64,000 nt of DNA, taken from positions 124,001 through 188,000 of the forward strand of contig JBAVVD010000021.1 in the NCBI GenBank assembly GCA_049697115.1. Direction: 5' to 3'. Position 1 is the stretch's first letter. The number at the start of each line of letters is the position of its first letter. Positions 1-8,697 of this stretch are shown piece by piece. A program made the translations under genes and the position numbers. Origin of the DNA: JBAVVD01 sp049697115. Lineage in GTDB: Bacteria > Acidobacteriota > Aminicenantia > Aminicenantales > UBA4085. Under the pieces are notes generated by a model. It was not told where the DNA came from, made no database searches, and was given only the letters and a program-made list of their open reading frames with translations.

Positions 1-1
1 G

Positions 2-127
2 GCCGCCATTCGCGAACAGCTCGATTTGGCTGACGTTCCCGAGGCTCTCAAAGGTGCCGGAATTTCCCTTATTGTCACAGGAATCCTTGCCCTGGCCTTC
101 TTGGGCTTCTCCGGAATGATCAAATGA
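2..127 (+). CDS. rnfA: Electron transport complex subunit RnfA, C-terminal end (partial)
   Basis: The reading frame is open from the window edge to a TGA at 125-127. The 41 visible residues begin AAIREQLDLADVPEAL and finish with a hydrophobic segment ending LGFSGMIK, which resembles the last helix of RnfA/RsxA. RnfA is an integral membrane subunit of the Rnf complex, which couples ferredoxin:NAD+ electron transfer to ion pumping. Its stop overlaps the rnfB start (ATGA), so the two are translationally coupled. The N-terminus and other rnf genes lie upstream of the window. Assignment rests on the tail sequence plus the adjacent rnfB. Confidence 0.75.
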   Translation, partial: AAIREQLDLADVPEALKGAGISLIVTGILALAFLGFSGMIK

Positions 128-927
128 TGGATATTCTCGTTCCTGTCATCACTATGGGAGGCTTGGCGTTCATCTTTGCCCTGGGCCTGATTTATGCCTC
201 AAAGAAGTTCCATGTTTATGTCGACCCTCGGATCGAAAAAATAGCCGAATTTCTGCCGCAGGCAAACTGCGGAGCCTGCGGGTATGCTGGCTGCCGGGCC
301 CTGGCTGAAGCCGTGGTCAACGGGAAGGCTGCCGCCAACAGCTGTCCAGTCGGAGGGGAGGAAACAGCCAAACGGATCGCTGAAATCCTTGGCGTTCAAA
401 CAGAAGGAATCATCAAAAAGATTGCCCGTGTTCTCTGCCGGGGCACATGGAAGGCGGCCAGGTCCCGGGGAAGTTATCAGGGACTTCTTTCCTGTAAGGG
501 CTCAAATCTGATCGGAGGAAATAAGCAGTGTTCCTACGGCTGCCTCGGGCTGGGGGACTGTGTTTTGGCTTGTCCTTTTGATGCTCTGTTTATGGGCGAG
601 GACGCCCTGCCTCACGTTCGCAAAGACCTGTGCACGGCCTGTGGAAAATGTGTCGAAGCCTGCCCGAGAAATATCATGGAGCTTCATCCGACTTCAACGG
701 AAATCCTTGTCTTCTGCCGCTCTCTGGACCGCGGGCCGACAGCCAGAAAAGTTTGTGACAACGCCTGTATTGCCTGTGGGATTTGCTCCAGAGCCTGTCC
801 CGAGGGTATAATTATAGAAAATTACCTGGCCAAAATCGTCGACGATAAAAAAATAACTCCGGAAAAAATACCGGAAATAGAAAAATGCCCCACCGGAGCG
901 ATTGGCCGGATTCCCAAAAATGATTGA
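124..927 (+). CDS. rnfB: Electron transport complex subunit RnfB (Fe-S protein)
   Basis: 267 aa. An N-terminal membrane helix (about residues 5-25) is followed by a four-cysteine Fe-S domain (C49, C52, C57, C74; NCGACGYAGC), then ferredoxin-type 4Fe-4S clusters (CTACGKCVEAC and CIACGICSRAC) and a CSYGCLGLGDC motif. This order is that of RnfB, which passes electrons within the Rnf complex on the cytoplasmic face. The start overlaps the rnfA stop by four bases, and the end overlaps rseC. rnfB is the last Rnf subunit of the operon here, as in many Rnf operons outside gammaproteobacteria. Confidence 0.95.
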   Translation: MMDILVPVITMGGLAFIFALGLIYASKKFHVYVDPRIEKIAEFLPQANCGACGYAGCRALAEAVVNGKAAANSCPVGGEETAKRIAEILGVQTEGIIKKIARVLCRGTWKAARSRGSYQGLLSCKGSNLIGGNKQCSYGCLGLGDCVLACPFDALFMGEDALPHVRKDLCTACGKCVEACPRNIMELHPTSTEILVFCRSLDRGPTARKVCDNACIACGICSRACPEGIIIENYLAKIVDDKKITPEKIPEIEKCPTGAIGRIPKND

Positions 928-1360
928 TGACGCCGTGGTTGTCTCAACGCAAAAAGATATGGCCCGTGTGAAGGTCACTTCAAGCTCCCTCTGTTGTTCC
1001 TGCTCAGCCCGCCTTATCTGCCAGGGACAACAAGGTGAAGGCGGAACCCTTACCGTCTTTAATCCCCTGAAGGCCGCTCCAGGAGATTTGGTTAAAATTA
1101 ATATCCCGGAAGCCAAATACAACAGGGAAACCCTCCGGATTTTTGGAATCCTTCTCATCTCTTCACTCCTGGGTCTTGCCCTGGGCTATCTCGCCGCTCC
1201 AATGCTCAAGCTGCCGGCTCAAGCCGCTGGCTTCATCGGGCTTCTGGTCGGTTTGGCTCTGGGAGGCCTCGGTCTTTTTCGCTATTCCCGAACCCAAAAC
1301 AAGCGAAAACTGTATCCGGTGATCTTGGCCATCGTCCACAAAGGAGAGACTCATGGATAG
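920..1360 (+). CDS. RseC/MucC-like integral membrane protein
   Basis: About 146 aa from the ATG at 920; a TTG at 902 would add six residues. The N-terminal part carries four cysteines (CCSCSARLIC), then two strong membrane helices (about residues 75-95 and 100-120 in LLISSLLGLALGYL and AAGFIGLLVGLALGGL). This is the RseC/MucC/SoxR-reducing-system layout: a cysteine-rich soluble segment before two helices. In other bacteria RseC proteins are linked with Rnf/Rsx complexes, matching the overlap with rnfB. A redox role is an inference from family and location. Confidence 0.8.
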   Translation: MIDDAVVVSTQKDMARVKVTSSSLCCSCSARLICQGQQGEGGTLTVFNPLKAAPGDLVKINIPEAKYNRETLRIFGILLISSLLGLALGYLAAPMLKLPAQAAGFIGLLVGLALGGLGLFRYSRTQNKRKLYPVILAIVHKGETHG

Positions 1361-2087
1361 ACGAGATTTTTTTAAAAATGTCCTCTCGGCTTCTCTTCTC
1401 ACACCGCTTTTTATCGGATCGAAGCCCGCAAAGGAGAACTCCGAGCTCTTCCTCATCTCCGACAATTCCCACAGAGTTGTCCCCACCCTCCTGGAAGAAT
1501 TGACGGGCGTCGGCCTCATCAAGGGAAAAAGCTTTGACTTCCTCAGCGTCCATCCTGAAGCTGAAGAAATAAAAAAATCTCTTGTCCATTCCGGCTGGAA
1601 GCCGTTACCTTCTTCTTCTCCCGCTGACATTTCCATTGCCTTCCGACTTCTTCACCATCCGGTCCCGCCCTCTTTTACGCTCATCAAAGAAGGGCAGATC
1701 GTGGAAATAAGAACCCATCGACTGCTCGCCCTGTGGACAGAAATCAACCGAAATGAAAGGCCTTCTTCTTGCCTGACGACGCTTTCTATGGCGAAAGTCC
1801 GGCCCCGTCTTCAACCCGGAGTTTTCGCCACAATCTCTCTCCAGGGAAAGACAGTGGACAAAATCTCCCTCGAGAGAGACATCCAAAAAACTTACCTGAC
1901 AAAGAACGGGAACCTCTCTGTCGTCGTGAAATCGGGAAAGGCCGAGGTCGCTTCTTCGTCATGCCCCCAGAAGGTCTGCGTTTCCTCTCCCCCCGTTTCT
2001 CTGGCTGGAGAGAGAATCATTTGTGTTCCGAATCATTTCCTTTTACAAATCGAGGGGCCCCATTTATTTGACACGATCATTGGCTAA
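1353..2087 (+). CDS. Exported protein with C-terminal NusG-domain-II fold
   Basis: 244 aa, start ATG at 1353 behind AAAGGAGAG and overlapping the rseC stop. It begins MDRRDFFKN with a hydrophobic stretch, resembling a short Tat-type signal with a single RR pair. The middle (about 30-165) is not recognised. The last about 80 residues match the NusG domain II family often encoded beside Rnf and ApbE genes: a CPQKVCV motif followed by ERIICVPNHFLLQIEG. The domain's function in this setting is unknown. The position between rseC and apbE supports a role tied to flavinylated or Rnf electron transfer, but that is inference. Confidence 0.7.
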   Translation: MDRRDFFKNVLSASLLTPLFIGSKPAKENSELFLISDNSHRVVPTLLEELTGVGLIKGKSFDFLSVHPEAEEIKKSLVHSGWKPLPSSSPADISIAFRLLHHPVPPSFTLIKEGQIVEIRTHRLLALWTEINRNERPSSCLTTLSMAKVRPRLQPGVFATISLQGKTVDKISLERDIQKTYLTKNGNLSVVVKSGKAEVASSSCPQKVCVSSPPVSLAGERIICVPNHFLLQIEGPHLFDTIIG

Positions 2088-3009
2088 AAAGCCTTTTTCT
2101 CTGCTTTGTATCCTCTGCCTCCTGGTCGTGAATTGTCGGGTCAGAGAATCCTGGCAGACCACCACCCTCCTCTTTTTCGACACGGTCTGTGAGGTCCGCC
2201 TCCTCGGCTCCCCCTCCGGCTTTGAAAACGGCCAGAAAGAGGTCGCGCGGACCTTTTCTGAAATAGAACAATATTTCTCGCCCGGCACCGCGCCCCTTTC
2301 TTCCCCATTGGTTTCAAATCTTTTTCAGAAAGCCCGGCAAGTCTTCCTGGACTCGGACGGGGATTTTGATATCACCGTGGCCCCCTTATCCCGGATCTGG
2401 GGATTTCGCCATAACTCCCATCGAATTCCATCCCCAGAAGAAATTCAAGCGGCTTTGAATCACGTGGGGATGAATAAAATTAGTACAGCAAAAGGGATTT
2501 TAATTCTACTTCCCCAGATGGAGCTCGACTGGGGAGGGATCGCCAAAGGATTGGGAATTGACCTGGCTGTTCAGTCCTTAAAAAAATTAGGATTTTCAAA
2601 CGGCCTTATCAACTTGGGGGGAGATCTCTTCTGTTGGGGCAAAAATCCGGATTCGCAGCCCTGGAAGATTGGCATCCAACATCCCCGGAAGAGCGGATTT
2701 TTAGGAGTTTTGAATATCTCCGATCTTGGGGTAGCGACTTCCGGTGATTACCAGAGGTACTTTGAAATCAATGGCATCCGTTACCCCCATATTTTTAATC
2801 CAAAAACCGGATATCCGGCCCGAGATAACCAGAGCGTGACAGTCATTGGGCCGGAAACCACCCTCTGTGATGCTCTCTCAACAGCCCTTTTTGTCAGCCG
2901 TCATCCCGAGGGAATACTAAATAAATACCCCGATTACGGCGCGATTATTGTGGATAAAGAAGGAACGGTCTTTCTCCTGGGCAAGCGCTATCCGATGGAA
3001 ATATTTTAG
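2068..3009 (+). CDS. apbE: FAD:protein FMN transferase (ApbE)
   Basis: About 313 aa. ApbE covalently attaches FMN to Thr residues of exported flavoproteins, such as RnfG/RnfD. It shows the family sequence FFDTVCEV near the start, MELDWGGIAKGLGID, LINLGGDLFCWG, and HIFNPKTGYPARDNQSVTVIG. The N-terminal hydrophobic stretch ends LLVVNC and may be a lipoprotein signal, although Asn at -1 is unusual. I chose TTG 2068 because GTG 2023 would add 15 residues of the preceding frame; TTG 2080 is also possible. It follows the rnf/rseC/NusG-II genes and likely matures their flavoproteins. Confidence 0.9.
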   Translation: MTRSLAKKPFSLLCILCLLVVNCRVRESWQTTTLLFFDTVCEVRLLGSPSGFENGQKEVARTFSEIEQYFSPGTAPLSSPLVSNLFQKARQVFLDSDGDFDITVAPLSRIWGFRHNSHRIPSPEEIQAALNHVGMNKISTAKGILILLPQMELDWGGIAKGLGIDLAVQSLKKLGFSNGLINLGGDLFCWGKNPDSQPWKIGIQHPRKSGFLGVLNISDLGVATSGDYQRYFEINGIRYPHIFNPKTGYPARDNQSVTVIGPETTLCDALSTALFVSRHPEGILNKYPDYGAIIVDKEGTVFLLGKRYPMEIF

Positions 3010-3024
3010 TTCGTTTTTCGCTTC

Positions 3025-4125
3025 TTAGATTTTCATCGGCATGAGGACATAAAGGCTTTTTATTTCGCCTTCCACTTCAGGCCGGATGAGAACCGCGCTG
3101 TTTTCATCTTTAATCTCAAAACGAACTTTTTCTGTGTTGATTGTCGTCAAATAATCAAGAATATACTGAGCATTAAAGCCGGTTTCCAGACTCGATCCCT
3201 TATACTCAATTTCCAGCCGGTCTCTGGCTTCTCCAATTTCCGGATTGGAAGAGAAGAGGCGTAATTGATTTTTTTCGAGGTAAAACTTAATTCCTTTGGA
3301 TCTCTCTGCAGACAGAAGCGCGACCCTGCGAATGGCATTTATAAATTCTTCTCTGGGAAGAAAAACAATATTCGGGTTGTCTTTAGGGATGACGGCATCA
3401 AAATTTGGAAACTTGCTTTCTATAATTCTGGAAATAAGAATTCGATTATTCACTTTAAAGAAGAGATTGTTCTCGTCCATATCAAACTCTATATGCCCGT
3501 TATTGAATTTTCTCAATTCACTCAAGGTTTTTTTGGCAATAATCACTCGAATTTCCGTGTCGGTCTTTAAATCATCAATCATTTTCGACGTATATGAGAG
3601 GCGGTGGCCGTCTGTACTCACTAGTTCGAGGGATTTGGGTTTCAGCACCATTAATGCGCCGTTGAGGTAATACCGCTGTTCTTGGGCAATGGCGAAATAA
3701 ACCCGGTCGATCATCTCTTTGAAGCTTTCTAAGGGAATTTTAATTCCTTTCTCAAATGCCGTTTCCGGAACCTGAGGATAATCCTCTTTGGGTAGGCAGA
3801 GAACTTTAAATTCACTGTCTCCGGATGTGATTTCCATTATCAGGTTTTTATCTTCTTTGAAAGTGACGACTTTTCCGTCCAGTAGAGATTTGACAATTTC
3901 AAAAAGTTTTTTTCCTGAGATTGTGATAGATCCAGGCTCATCCACTTCGGCCTGGAAATATGTTCTCAGCCCAACTTCTAGGTCTGTTCCTGTCATTTCC
4001 ACTTCTTCCTTGGATACTTTCATCAATATATTCGCTAGAATGGGCATTGTATTTCTTTTTTCCACAATTCCTTGAAGAAGCTGAAGTTCTTCAAGAATAT
4101 TTCCCTTAAGAATTGAGAATTTCAT
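3025..4125 (-). CDS. dnaN: DNA polymerase III beta subunit (sliding clamp)
   Basis: 366 aa from MKFSILKGN; a GTG three codons upstream (4134) is the alternative. The clamp encircles DNA and tethers the replicative polymerase. Full family length, three repeated clamp domains, ending in the typical LMPMKI-type tail (YVLMPM near the C-terminus), with LPKEDYPQVP in the first domain and STDGHRLSYT in the second. It is transcribed leftward after dnaA with a 113-bp gap, the common dnaA-dnaN order. It converges on apbE with only 15 bp between the stop codons and no visible terminator. Confidence 0.97.
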   Translation of the reverse strand: MKFSILKGNILEELQLLQGIVEKRNTMPILANILMKVSKEEVEMTGTDLEVGLRTYFQAEVDEPGSITISGKKLFEIVKSLLDGKVVTFKEDKNLIMEITSGDSEFKVLCLPKEDYPQVPETAFEKGIKIPLESFKEMIDRVYFAIAQEQRYYLNGALMVLKPKSLELVSTDGHRLSYTSKMIDDLKTDTEIRVIIAKKTLSELRKFNNGHIEFDMDENNLFFKVNNRILISRIIESKFPNFDAVIPKDNPNIVFLPREEFINAIRRVALLSAERSKGIKFYLEKNQLRLFSSNPEIGEARDRLEIEYKGSSLETGFNAQYILDYLTTINTEKVRFEIKDENSAVLIRPEVEGEIKSLYVLMPMKI

Positions 4126-4238
4126 ATCTTTCACCGTTCCTTTATTATTATTCTTATTTATTCTTTAATAAAAGATTAAATAATAAAAAGAATAAAATCA
4201 ATGAATATGTGAAAAACTCTTTTAAATCCCTGATTTCA
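4126..4238. other. AT-rich dnaA-dnaN intergenic region
   Basis: The 113 bp between dnaA and dnaN are very AT-rich, mostly runs of TTATT and AATAA, with one TGTGAAAAA at about 4208-4216 that is a weak DnaA-box-like 9-mer. In some bacteria this interval holds the DNA-unwinding element of a bipartite origin. That role is possible here but not shown by sequence alone. Confidence 0.35.
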
Positions 4239-5570
4239 TTATTGAATATAGCTAATCAGGCTGTTTATTTCTTTGTTAAATTCTGATTTTTCTTCTCGCA
4301 TTTTTTCAATTTTTCGAATACTGTGAATAACAGTTGTATGATGTTTTCCACCGAATTTCTTGCCAATTTCAGGAAGCGAAGATTTGGTTAATTCTTTCGA
4401 TAAATACATAGCGACCTGGCGGGGGAAGGAGAATTTTGGGGAATTATTCTTAGATTTCAACTGAGCGGGTTTGATTTTGTATTTATGACATATAAATTTC
4501 TGAATTTTTTCCACAGTGACAATATGTGAAGCGGAATCCAGCAGATCTTTAAGGGATTCCTTAGCCAAATCCAGATCAATTTTCTCTCCGCGGAGAGAAG
4601 AATAAGCGACGACACGCCTGAGATATCCTTCCAGCTCTCTAATATTGGAGTGGACTTTATCCGCGATGTAAAGTGCCACGCTTTCCGGAAGATCCACCTC
4701 TTCGAGCTCCGCTTTCTTTTTCAGAATGGCAATTCTCGTCTCAATATCCGGAGCTTTCAAATCCGCAATAAGTCCCCATTCAAAACGGGAGCTGAATCTT
4801 TCCTCGAGACCCAGAATTTCCTTTGGAGGACAGTCGCTGGAGATGACAATCTGTTTTTGGTTGTCGTACAGATGATTGAAGGTATGGAAAAATTCCTCCT
4901 TTGTCCGATCTTTTCCAGAGAGATTGTGGACATCATCCATTAGGAGCACGTCGATGCTTCTGTATTTCTGTCGGAAATCAAGAATTTTACCGTACTGGAG
5001 GTGGTTGATAAGGTCATTCATGAATTTTTCTGTGGTGATGTAAAGAATTTTCAAGCGGGGGTCATTATGGATGGCGAAATGGCCGATGGCATTCATCAAA
5101 TGAGTCTTTCCCAGGCCGGAGCCGCCGTAAATATAAAGAGGATTATAAGATTTTGCCGGGTTTTTAGCCACGGCAATAGAGGCCGCATGAGCAAATTGAT
5201 TGCAGGATCCGACCACAAAGTTCTCAAATGTATAATTCGGATTCAGGTTTGGATTGAGAAGGGTTCCGTACTTTGACCTTCTTTCCGTCGGCGAACGGCG
5301 CATGAAAGAGAACGAGGCATCGTCAAAAATGTATTTAATGTCAAATACTTTTCCGAAAAGATTCTGGGCGCTTTCATTGATTAAGCCGGAATAATGAAAG
5401 GAAAGCCAGTCTCTGAAATAGGAATTCGGGACTTTGATATAAAGACAGCCTTTTTCCTGGCCGATATAGGTCGTCGGCTCAAACCAGGTTTCAAAACTGT
5501 TTTGGTCGATCTTTTTTTGAATCTCCAGAATGATTTGAAGCCAAGGGTTATTTTTATCTTCCATTTGCAT
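4239..5570 (-). CDS. dnaA: Chromosomal replication initiator DnaA
   Basis: 443 aa. DnaA binds DnaA boxes, oligomerises with ATP and opens oriC. Domain I is at the N-terminus (PWLQIILEIQKKI). Domain III carries Walker A (GGSGLGKTHLMNA) and Walker B (DVLLMDDVHNLSG). Domain IV ends with the DNA-binding signature GGKHHTTVIHSIRKIE. Start is ATG at 5570, with a second ATG two codons later; neither has a clear Shine-Dalgarno. The upstream region has DnaA-box-like repeats and a minus-strand promoter, so autoregulation by DnaA is likely. Confidence 0.97.
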   Translation of the reverse strand: MQMEDKNNPWLQIILEIQKKIDQNSFETWFEPTTYIGQEKGCLYIKVPNSYFRDWLSFHYSGLINESAQNLFGKVFDIKYIFDDASFSFMRRSPTERRSKYGTLLNPNLNPNYTFENFVVGSCNQFAHAASIAVAKNPAKSYNPLYIYGGSGLGKTHLMNAIGHFAIHNDPRLKILYITTEKFMNDLINHLQYGKILDFRQKYRSIDVLLMDDVHNLSGKDRTKEEFFHTFNHLYDNQKQIVISSDCPPKEILGLEERFSSRFEWGLIADLKAPDIETRIAILKKKAELEEVDLPESVALYIADKVHSNIRELEGYLRRVVAYSSLRGEKIDLDLAKESLKDLLDSASHIVTVEKIQKFICHKYKIKPAQLKSKNNSPKFSFPRQVAMYLSKELTKSSLPEIGKKFGGKHHTTVIHSIRKIEKMREEKSEFNKEINSLISYIQ

Positions 5571-5583
5571 GATGGCGAATTAG

Positions 5584-5615
5584 TTTTCCACAGACATTTC
5601 CACAGCTGTGGAAAA
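5584..5615. promoter_or_regulatory. Cluster of DnaA-box-like 9-mers upstream of dnaA
   Basis: Three 9-mers lie within 32 bp: TTTTCCACA at 5584-5592, ATTTCCACA at 5596-5604, and TGTGGAAAA at 5607-5615 (TTTTCCACA on the minus strand). The last two form the palindrome TTTCCACAGCTGTGGAAA. TTTTCCACA differs from the E. coli consensus TTATCCACA at one position. The cluster lies between the dnaA promoter and start codon, so it may serve for repression of dnaA, as part of oriC, or both. A 8-bp inverted repeat (AAGCCTTC 5615-5622, GAAGGCTT 5644-5651) follows. Confidence 0.6.
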
Positions 5616-5655
5616 AGCCTTCCACTTTTGCTGATGTAAGTGAAGAAGGCTTCGC

Positions 5656-5684
5656 CATGATAGCATGCTTCATATAGGAATTCA
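5656..5684 (-). promoter_or_regulatory. Sigma70-type promoter for dnaA
   Basis: On the minus strand, TTGAAT (5684-5679) and TATCAT (5661-5656) are separated by exactly 17 bp. This places transcription start about 80 nt upstream of the dnaA ATG, ahead of the DnaA-box cluster. Seen in sequence; activity is inferred. Confidence 0.55.
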
Positions 5685-5693
5685 AGGGATTTT

Positions 5694-8687
5694 TTAGAAA
5701 TCAAAGCCGATCCAGAATTTTATTTTATATTTGCCGACGGAATCAAATTTGAATGGATTGGACAGGTCTGGAAAAGAGAGCCTTTGAGCGAATTCCAGGT
5801 GGAGAGGAAGCCCTAAAAAATAAAACTCGATGCCATAGCCGAAGGAGCCGATGGCATCATCCTCTCGTATGCCAGTGTCGCCAGGATTGAATTCGCCAAG
5901 AAAAGTAGTGATTTTCGCGGGGAATCCATTAAATTTTGCCCGAGTGATATCAAAAAACAAAACGCCCCGAACAGGCCCGATTTGGCCAAGGATGGAAATA
6001 GCGGTGGCGATAAGGGGGAACCTCAGCTCCGCATTGGCAAACCAGCATTCCGTGGCGATGATATTGTTGAAATAAGACGAGCGGACCTCGTTATTACCGC
6101 CGTAATAGAAAATAAAAGGATTTTTCCCACGGCTCAAGAATCCATCGAGGCGGAAAGCCAGAACAATATCCGCTCCTAAATGGAGGTACTTGCGAAGGTC
6201 GGCCTGAATCGTAGTGTTCTGTATAAAATCGCTGGAGATCGGAACGGCCTGAGAGGCGATCAACCGGAAGGTGCTTCCAGCCTTGGGGCCATAAATAGGA
6301 TTAAACAGGGTGGTCTCGCCCGTCAAAGAGAACGAAGCGGAGATCTGCTTCCCTTCCAAAAAATAGCCGTATCCACCGGCTGAGTATAAGCGAATCAAGG
6401 AAGGATCTAAAAATTCCTCTTCGTAACTGTAGTAGCCGAGGTTTGCTTCCGCTCGATAATATTTATTGAGAGGATAATAGGCGCTGATTGCTAACCCTGA
6501 TATTTTTCGGTAGGCGATGGCATCCCGGTAGGTCAGATAGTGCCAGAGAGTGGGGTCAAGATAGGTGTAATCGGGATAGTAAAACTCCGTATACTGAAAA
6601 ATACTGGCCATAAACTGGAATCTTCTTTTCTGGTTGATATAAGAAAAGAAATGGGAGCGGAAGCTTCTCATCTGGTAAGCTTCGATGATGAAGTAGTGAT
6701 CTCCAAGAATATCGGAGAAAGCAAGGGTGGCCCCTCCCATGATGGTCCCGTCGGTGGAAACAATAGCTCCGATGGGAGGCCTGGAGGTGAGATAGAGTTT
6801 TCCTATTCCCTTGTGCGGTTGAATATTCTCTTGATTGATCTTCAGGGTGAGAGTGGACTTGTATTGACTCAGCCGTGACATCTCCTCATCTGTCCCATAT
6901 TCCGTAAAGCTCAGGACGCCGTTTTCGGCAAAAGGCAGAGTTCCTTCTGCGGTCCCTTGAAATTCACTCTTAAAAAGCTGGAAAGCGCCTTTATTGAAGG
7001 AAGAAAAAACTAGTTCATTCGATTTATTCGGGAGGGGCGCCGGGAAAAAGTTGCCGGTTCGGACGTCGGTATACCTTTTAAGCTCACCGGATTCCAGGTT
7101 CAAGGAATAAATGTTATACGCATCCCGCATGTCTCCGGAAAAATAGATCTCCCTGGAGTCCGATGAGAATTGGGGGCTTATCGTATTCCCTTTTTCAAAA
7201 GTCAGTTGAATTTTTTTCTTCAAATTATCAGAAGGGGAAAGAAAGAGCGTGTCATAGATATCCATGCGAATCGTATACGCCACATATTTCCCGTCGGGAG
7301 AGATGGCCGGAGCTTTCTCATATAGGCTGTCCTCGGTGAGATTCTTGATTTCTTCGGTCAGAAGATCAAGCTGGAAGATGTCCCTCTGCCCATTTTGGAA
7401 TCCGGTAAAGAGAATCTGGCCGCCACCCGGTGAGAAGCAAGGCGCGCAGGGTTGGTCCACGGAGATTGGGATCTTTTTATTTAAGATTCCTTTCAAAGCC
7501 TCGATGATAAACAGGGAATATTTTTCTCCATCCCGCGCAAAAAAAACAATCCGATCCCCTCCTGGAGACCAGGCCAGATTTCTCCCCAGGGAAGGATCTA
7601 TTTCAATTTTTATATATTCATATTGACTTGTATAACCCCGGGTGATGTTTTTCACAATAGAGCCGTCCTTCGTGGAGAGGAGCACAATATCCACATCATA
7701 ATCATGAATATTATAGGTAATAGTGGCCACGAGGTCTCCAGAGGGAGAAAGAGTATGGGAGAAGGCAAAATAGTATGGATTCAAAGGAAATAGAGGGCCA
7801 AGAGGAATGCTGTAATCTTCAGGATTTTCCCTCAGGTAAAATTCCTTGACTCGTTGGCGGAGATATTTTTTAAATTCAAAGCTGAACTCGTTGAGCTTCA
7901 GGTCAAAGACCTTTCCCAAGGAATCTTTTCTTCCAAAAAGGGGAATGTTCTTCATCGCCAGAAGGAATTCCCGGATACTATTCTTCCCGTATTTTGATTC
8001 CATAAATTCATAAATGGCATGTCCAAAATCATACGCCGGCTCGCGGGGCAGAGGATAGCGCGAATAGAGTTCTCCCGCTTCCGTAAAGTCGGGAATGCGG
8101 TCATTTAGAGCCGCATCTCTCACGATGAGAGTTGACCAGAGAGACCATTTCTGGGTGACATATTCAGACAGGCCTTCAAATACCCAAAGAGGAGGAACGT
8201 TCATCGCATAGAGCCTTTTCTCAGGGCTGCCCCAGAGAACGTCAAACTCAAAAATATGGCCCAATTCGTGCTCGACAAGGCTCTGGATTTCATCCAGAGG
8301 CATGTCTCCATGGAGGCCGATCCGGTTCAGGGCAGGCTCTGAGGCGCCCAGGACCCCCTCGGATACCCAAAACATATTTGTCTGTTCAAAATCCGTGAAG
8401 GTTTTGTAGTAAATAATAGGGACCGGAGAGGAAAGGGAGTGTTTGAGAATCTCACTGATCTTTTGATAAGCACTCTCCGCCATCTCAGCGATGTTTTTGA
8501 GGACTTGAGGGACCTCAGAATAAAAATATATTTGGAAATGATCCGTGGCATAGCTCTTCCAATTAAAACGTTCATAAAGGACTTTATTTTTCCCATAATA
8601 AGGGAAGTAATAGCTCTGAGAAAGACAGAACAGTGAGGCGAGAGCGGAGAGGCCGAGAAAGAAAAATAGATTTCTCAAGAATTTCAT
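5694..8687 (-). CDS. Outer-membrane protein: gluzincin-type metallopeptidase, PD40 propeller and C-terminal beta-barrel
   Basis: 997 aa with a signal peptide (about 1-24). Residues about 40-290 look like a peptidase MA-like metalloprotease: the zinc motif is H140-E141-L-G-H144, and the third ligand is probably E171 in WVFEGLSEY. Residues about 300-620 hold TolB/PD40-type repeats such as LAWSPGGDRIVFF, PCFSPGGGQILFT and PAISPDGKYVAYT. The last about 330 residues are rich in alternating aromatic strands and end in phenylalanine (KFWIGFDF), as in BamA-like barrels and other outer-membrane proteins. A surface or periplasmic protease anchored by its own barrel is inferred. It is upstream of dnaA on the same strand and last of a three-gene leftward operon. 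Confidence 0.75.
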   Translation of the reverse strand: MKFLRNLFFFLGLSALASLFCLSQSYYFPYYGKNKVLYERFNWKSYATDHFQIYFYSEVPQVLKNIAEMAESAYQKISEILKHSLSSPVPIIYYKTFTDFEQTNMFWVSEGVLGASEPALNRIGLHGDMPLDEIQSLVEHELGHIFEFDVLWGSPEKRLYAMNVPPLWVFEGLSEYVTQKWSLWSTLIVRDAALNDRIPDFTEAGELYSRYPLPREPAYDFGHAIYEFMESKYGKNSIREFLLAMKNIPLFGRKDSLGKVFDLKLNEFSFEFKKYLRQRVKEFYLRENPEDYSIPLGPLFPLNPYYFAFSHTLSPSGDLVATITYNIHDYDVDIVLLSTKDGSIVKNITRGYTSQYEYIKIEIDPSLGRNLAWSPGGDRIVFFARDGEKYSLFIIEALKGILNKKIPISVDQPCAPCFSPGGGQILFTGFQNGQRDIFQLDLLTEEIKNLTEDSLYEKAPAISPDGKYVAYTIRMDIYDTLFLSPSDNLKKKIQLTFEKGNTISPQFSSDSREIYFSGDMRDAYNIYSLNLESGELKRYTDVRTGNFFPAPLPNKSNELVFSSFNKGAFQLFKSEFQGTAEGTLPFAENGVLSFTEYGTDEEMSRLSQYKSTLTLKINQENIQPHKGIGKLYLTSRPPIGAIVSTDGTIMGGATLAFSDILGDHYFIIEAYQMRSFRSHFFSYINQKRRFQFMASIFQYTEFYYPDYTYLDPTLWHYLTYRDAIAYRKISGLAISAYYPLNKYYRAEANLGYYSYEEEFLDPSLIRLYSAGGYGYFLEGKQISASFSLTGETTLFNPIYGPKAGSTFRLIASQAVPISSDFIQNTTIQADLRKYLHLGADIVLAFRLDGFLSRGKNPFIFYYGGNNEVRSSYFNNIIATECWFANAELRFPLIATAISILGQIGPVRGVLFFDITRAKFNGFPAKITTFLGEFNPGDTGIREDDAIGSFGYGIEFYFLGLPLHLEFAQRLSFPDLSNPFKFDSVGKYKIKFWIGFDF

Positions 8688-8697
8688 CGGAGCTCCA

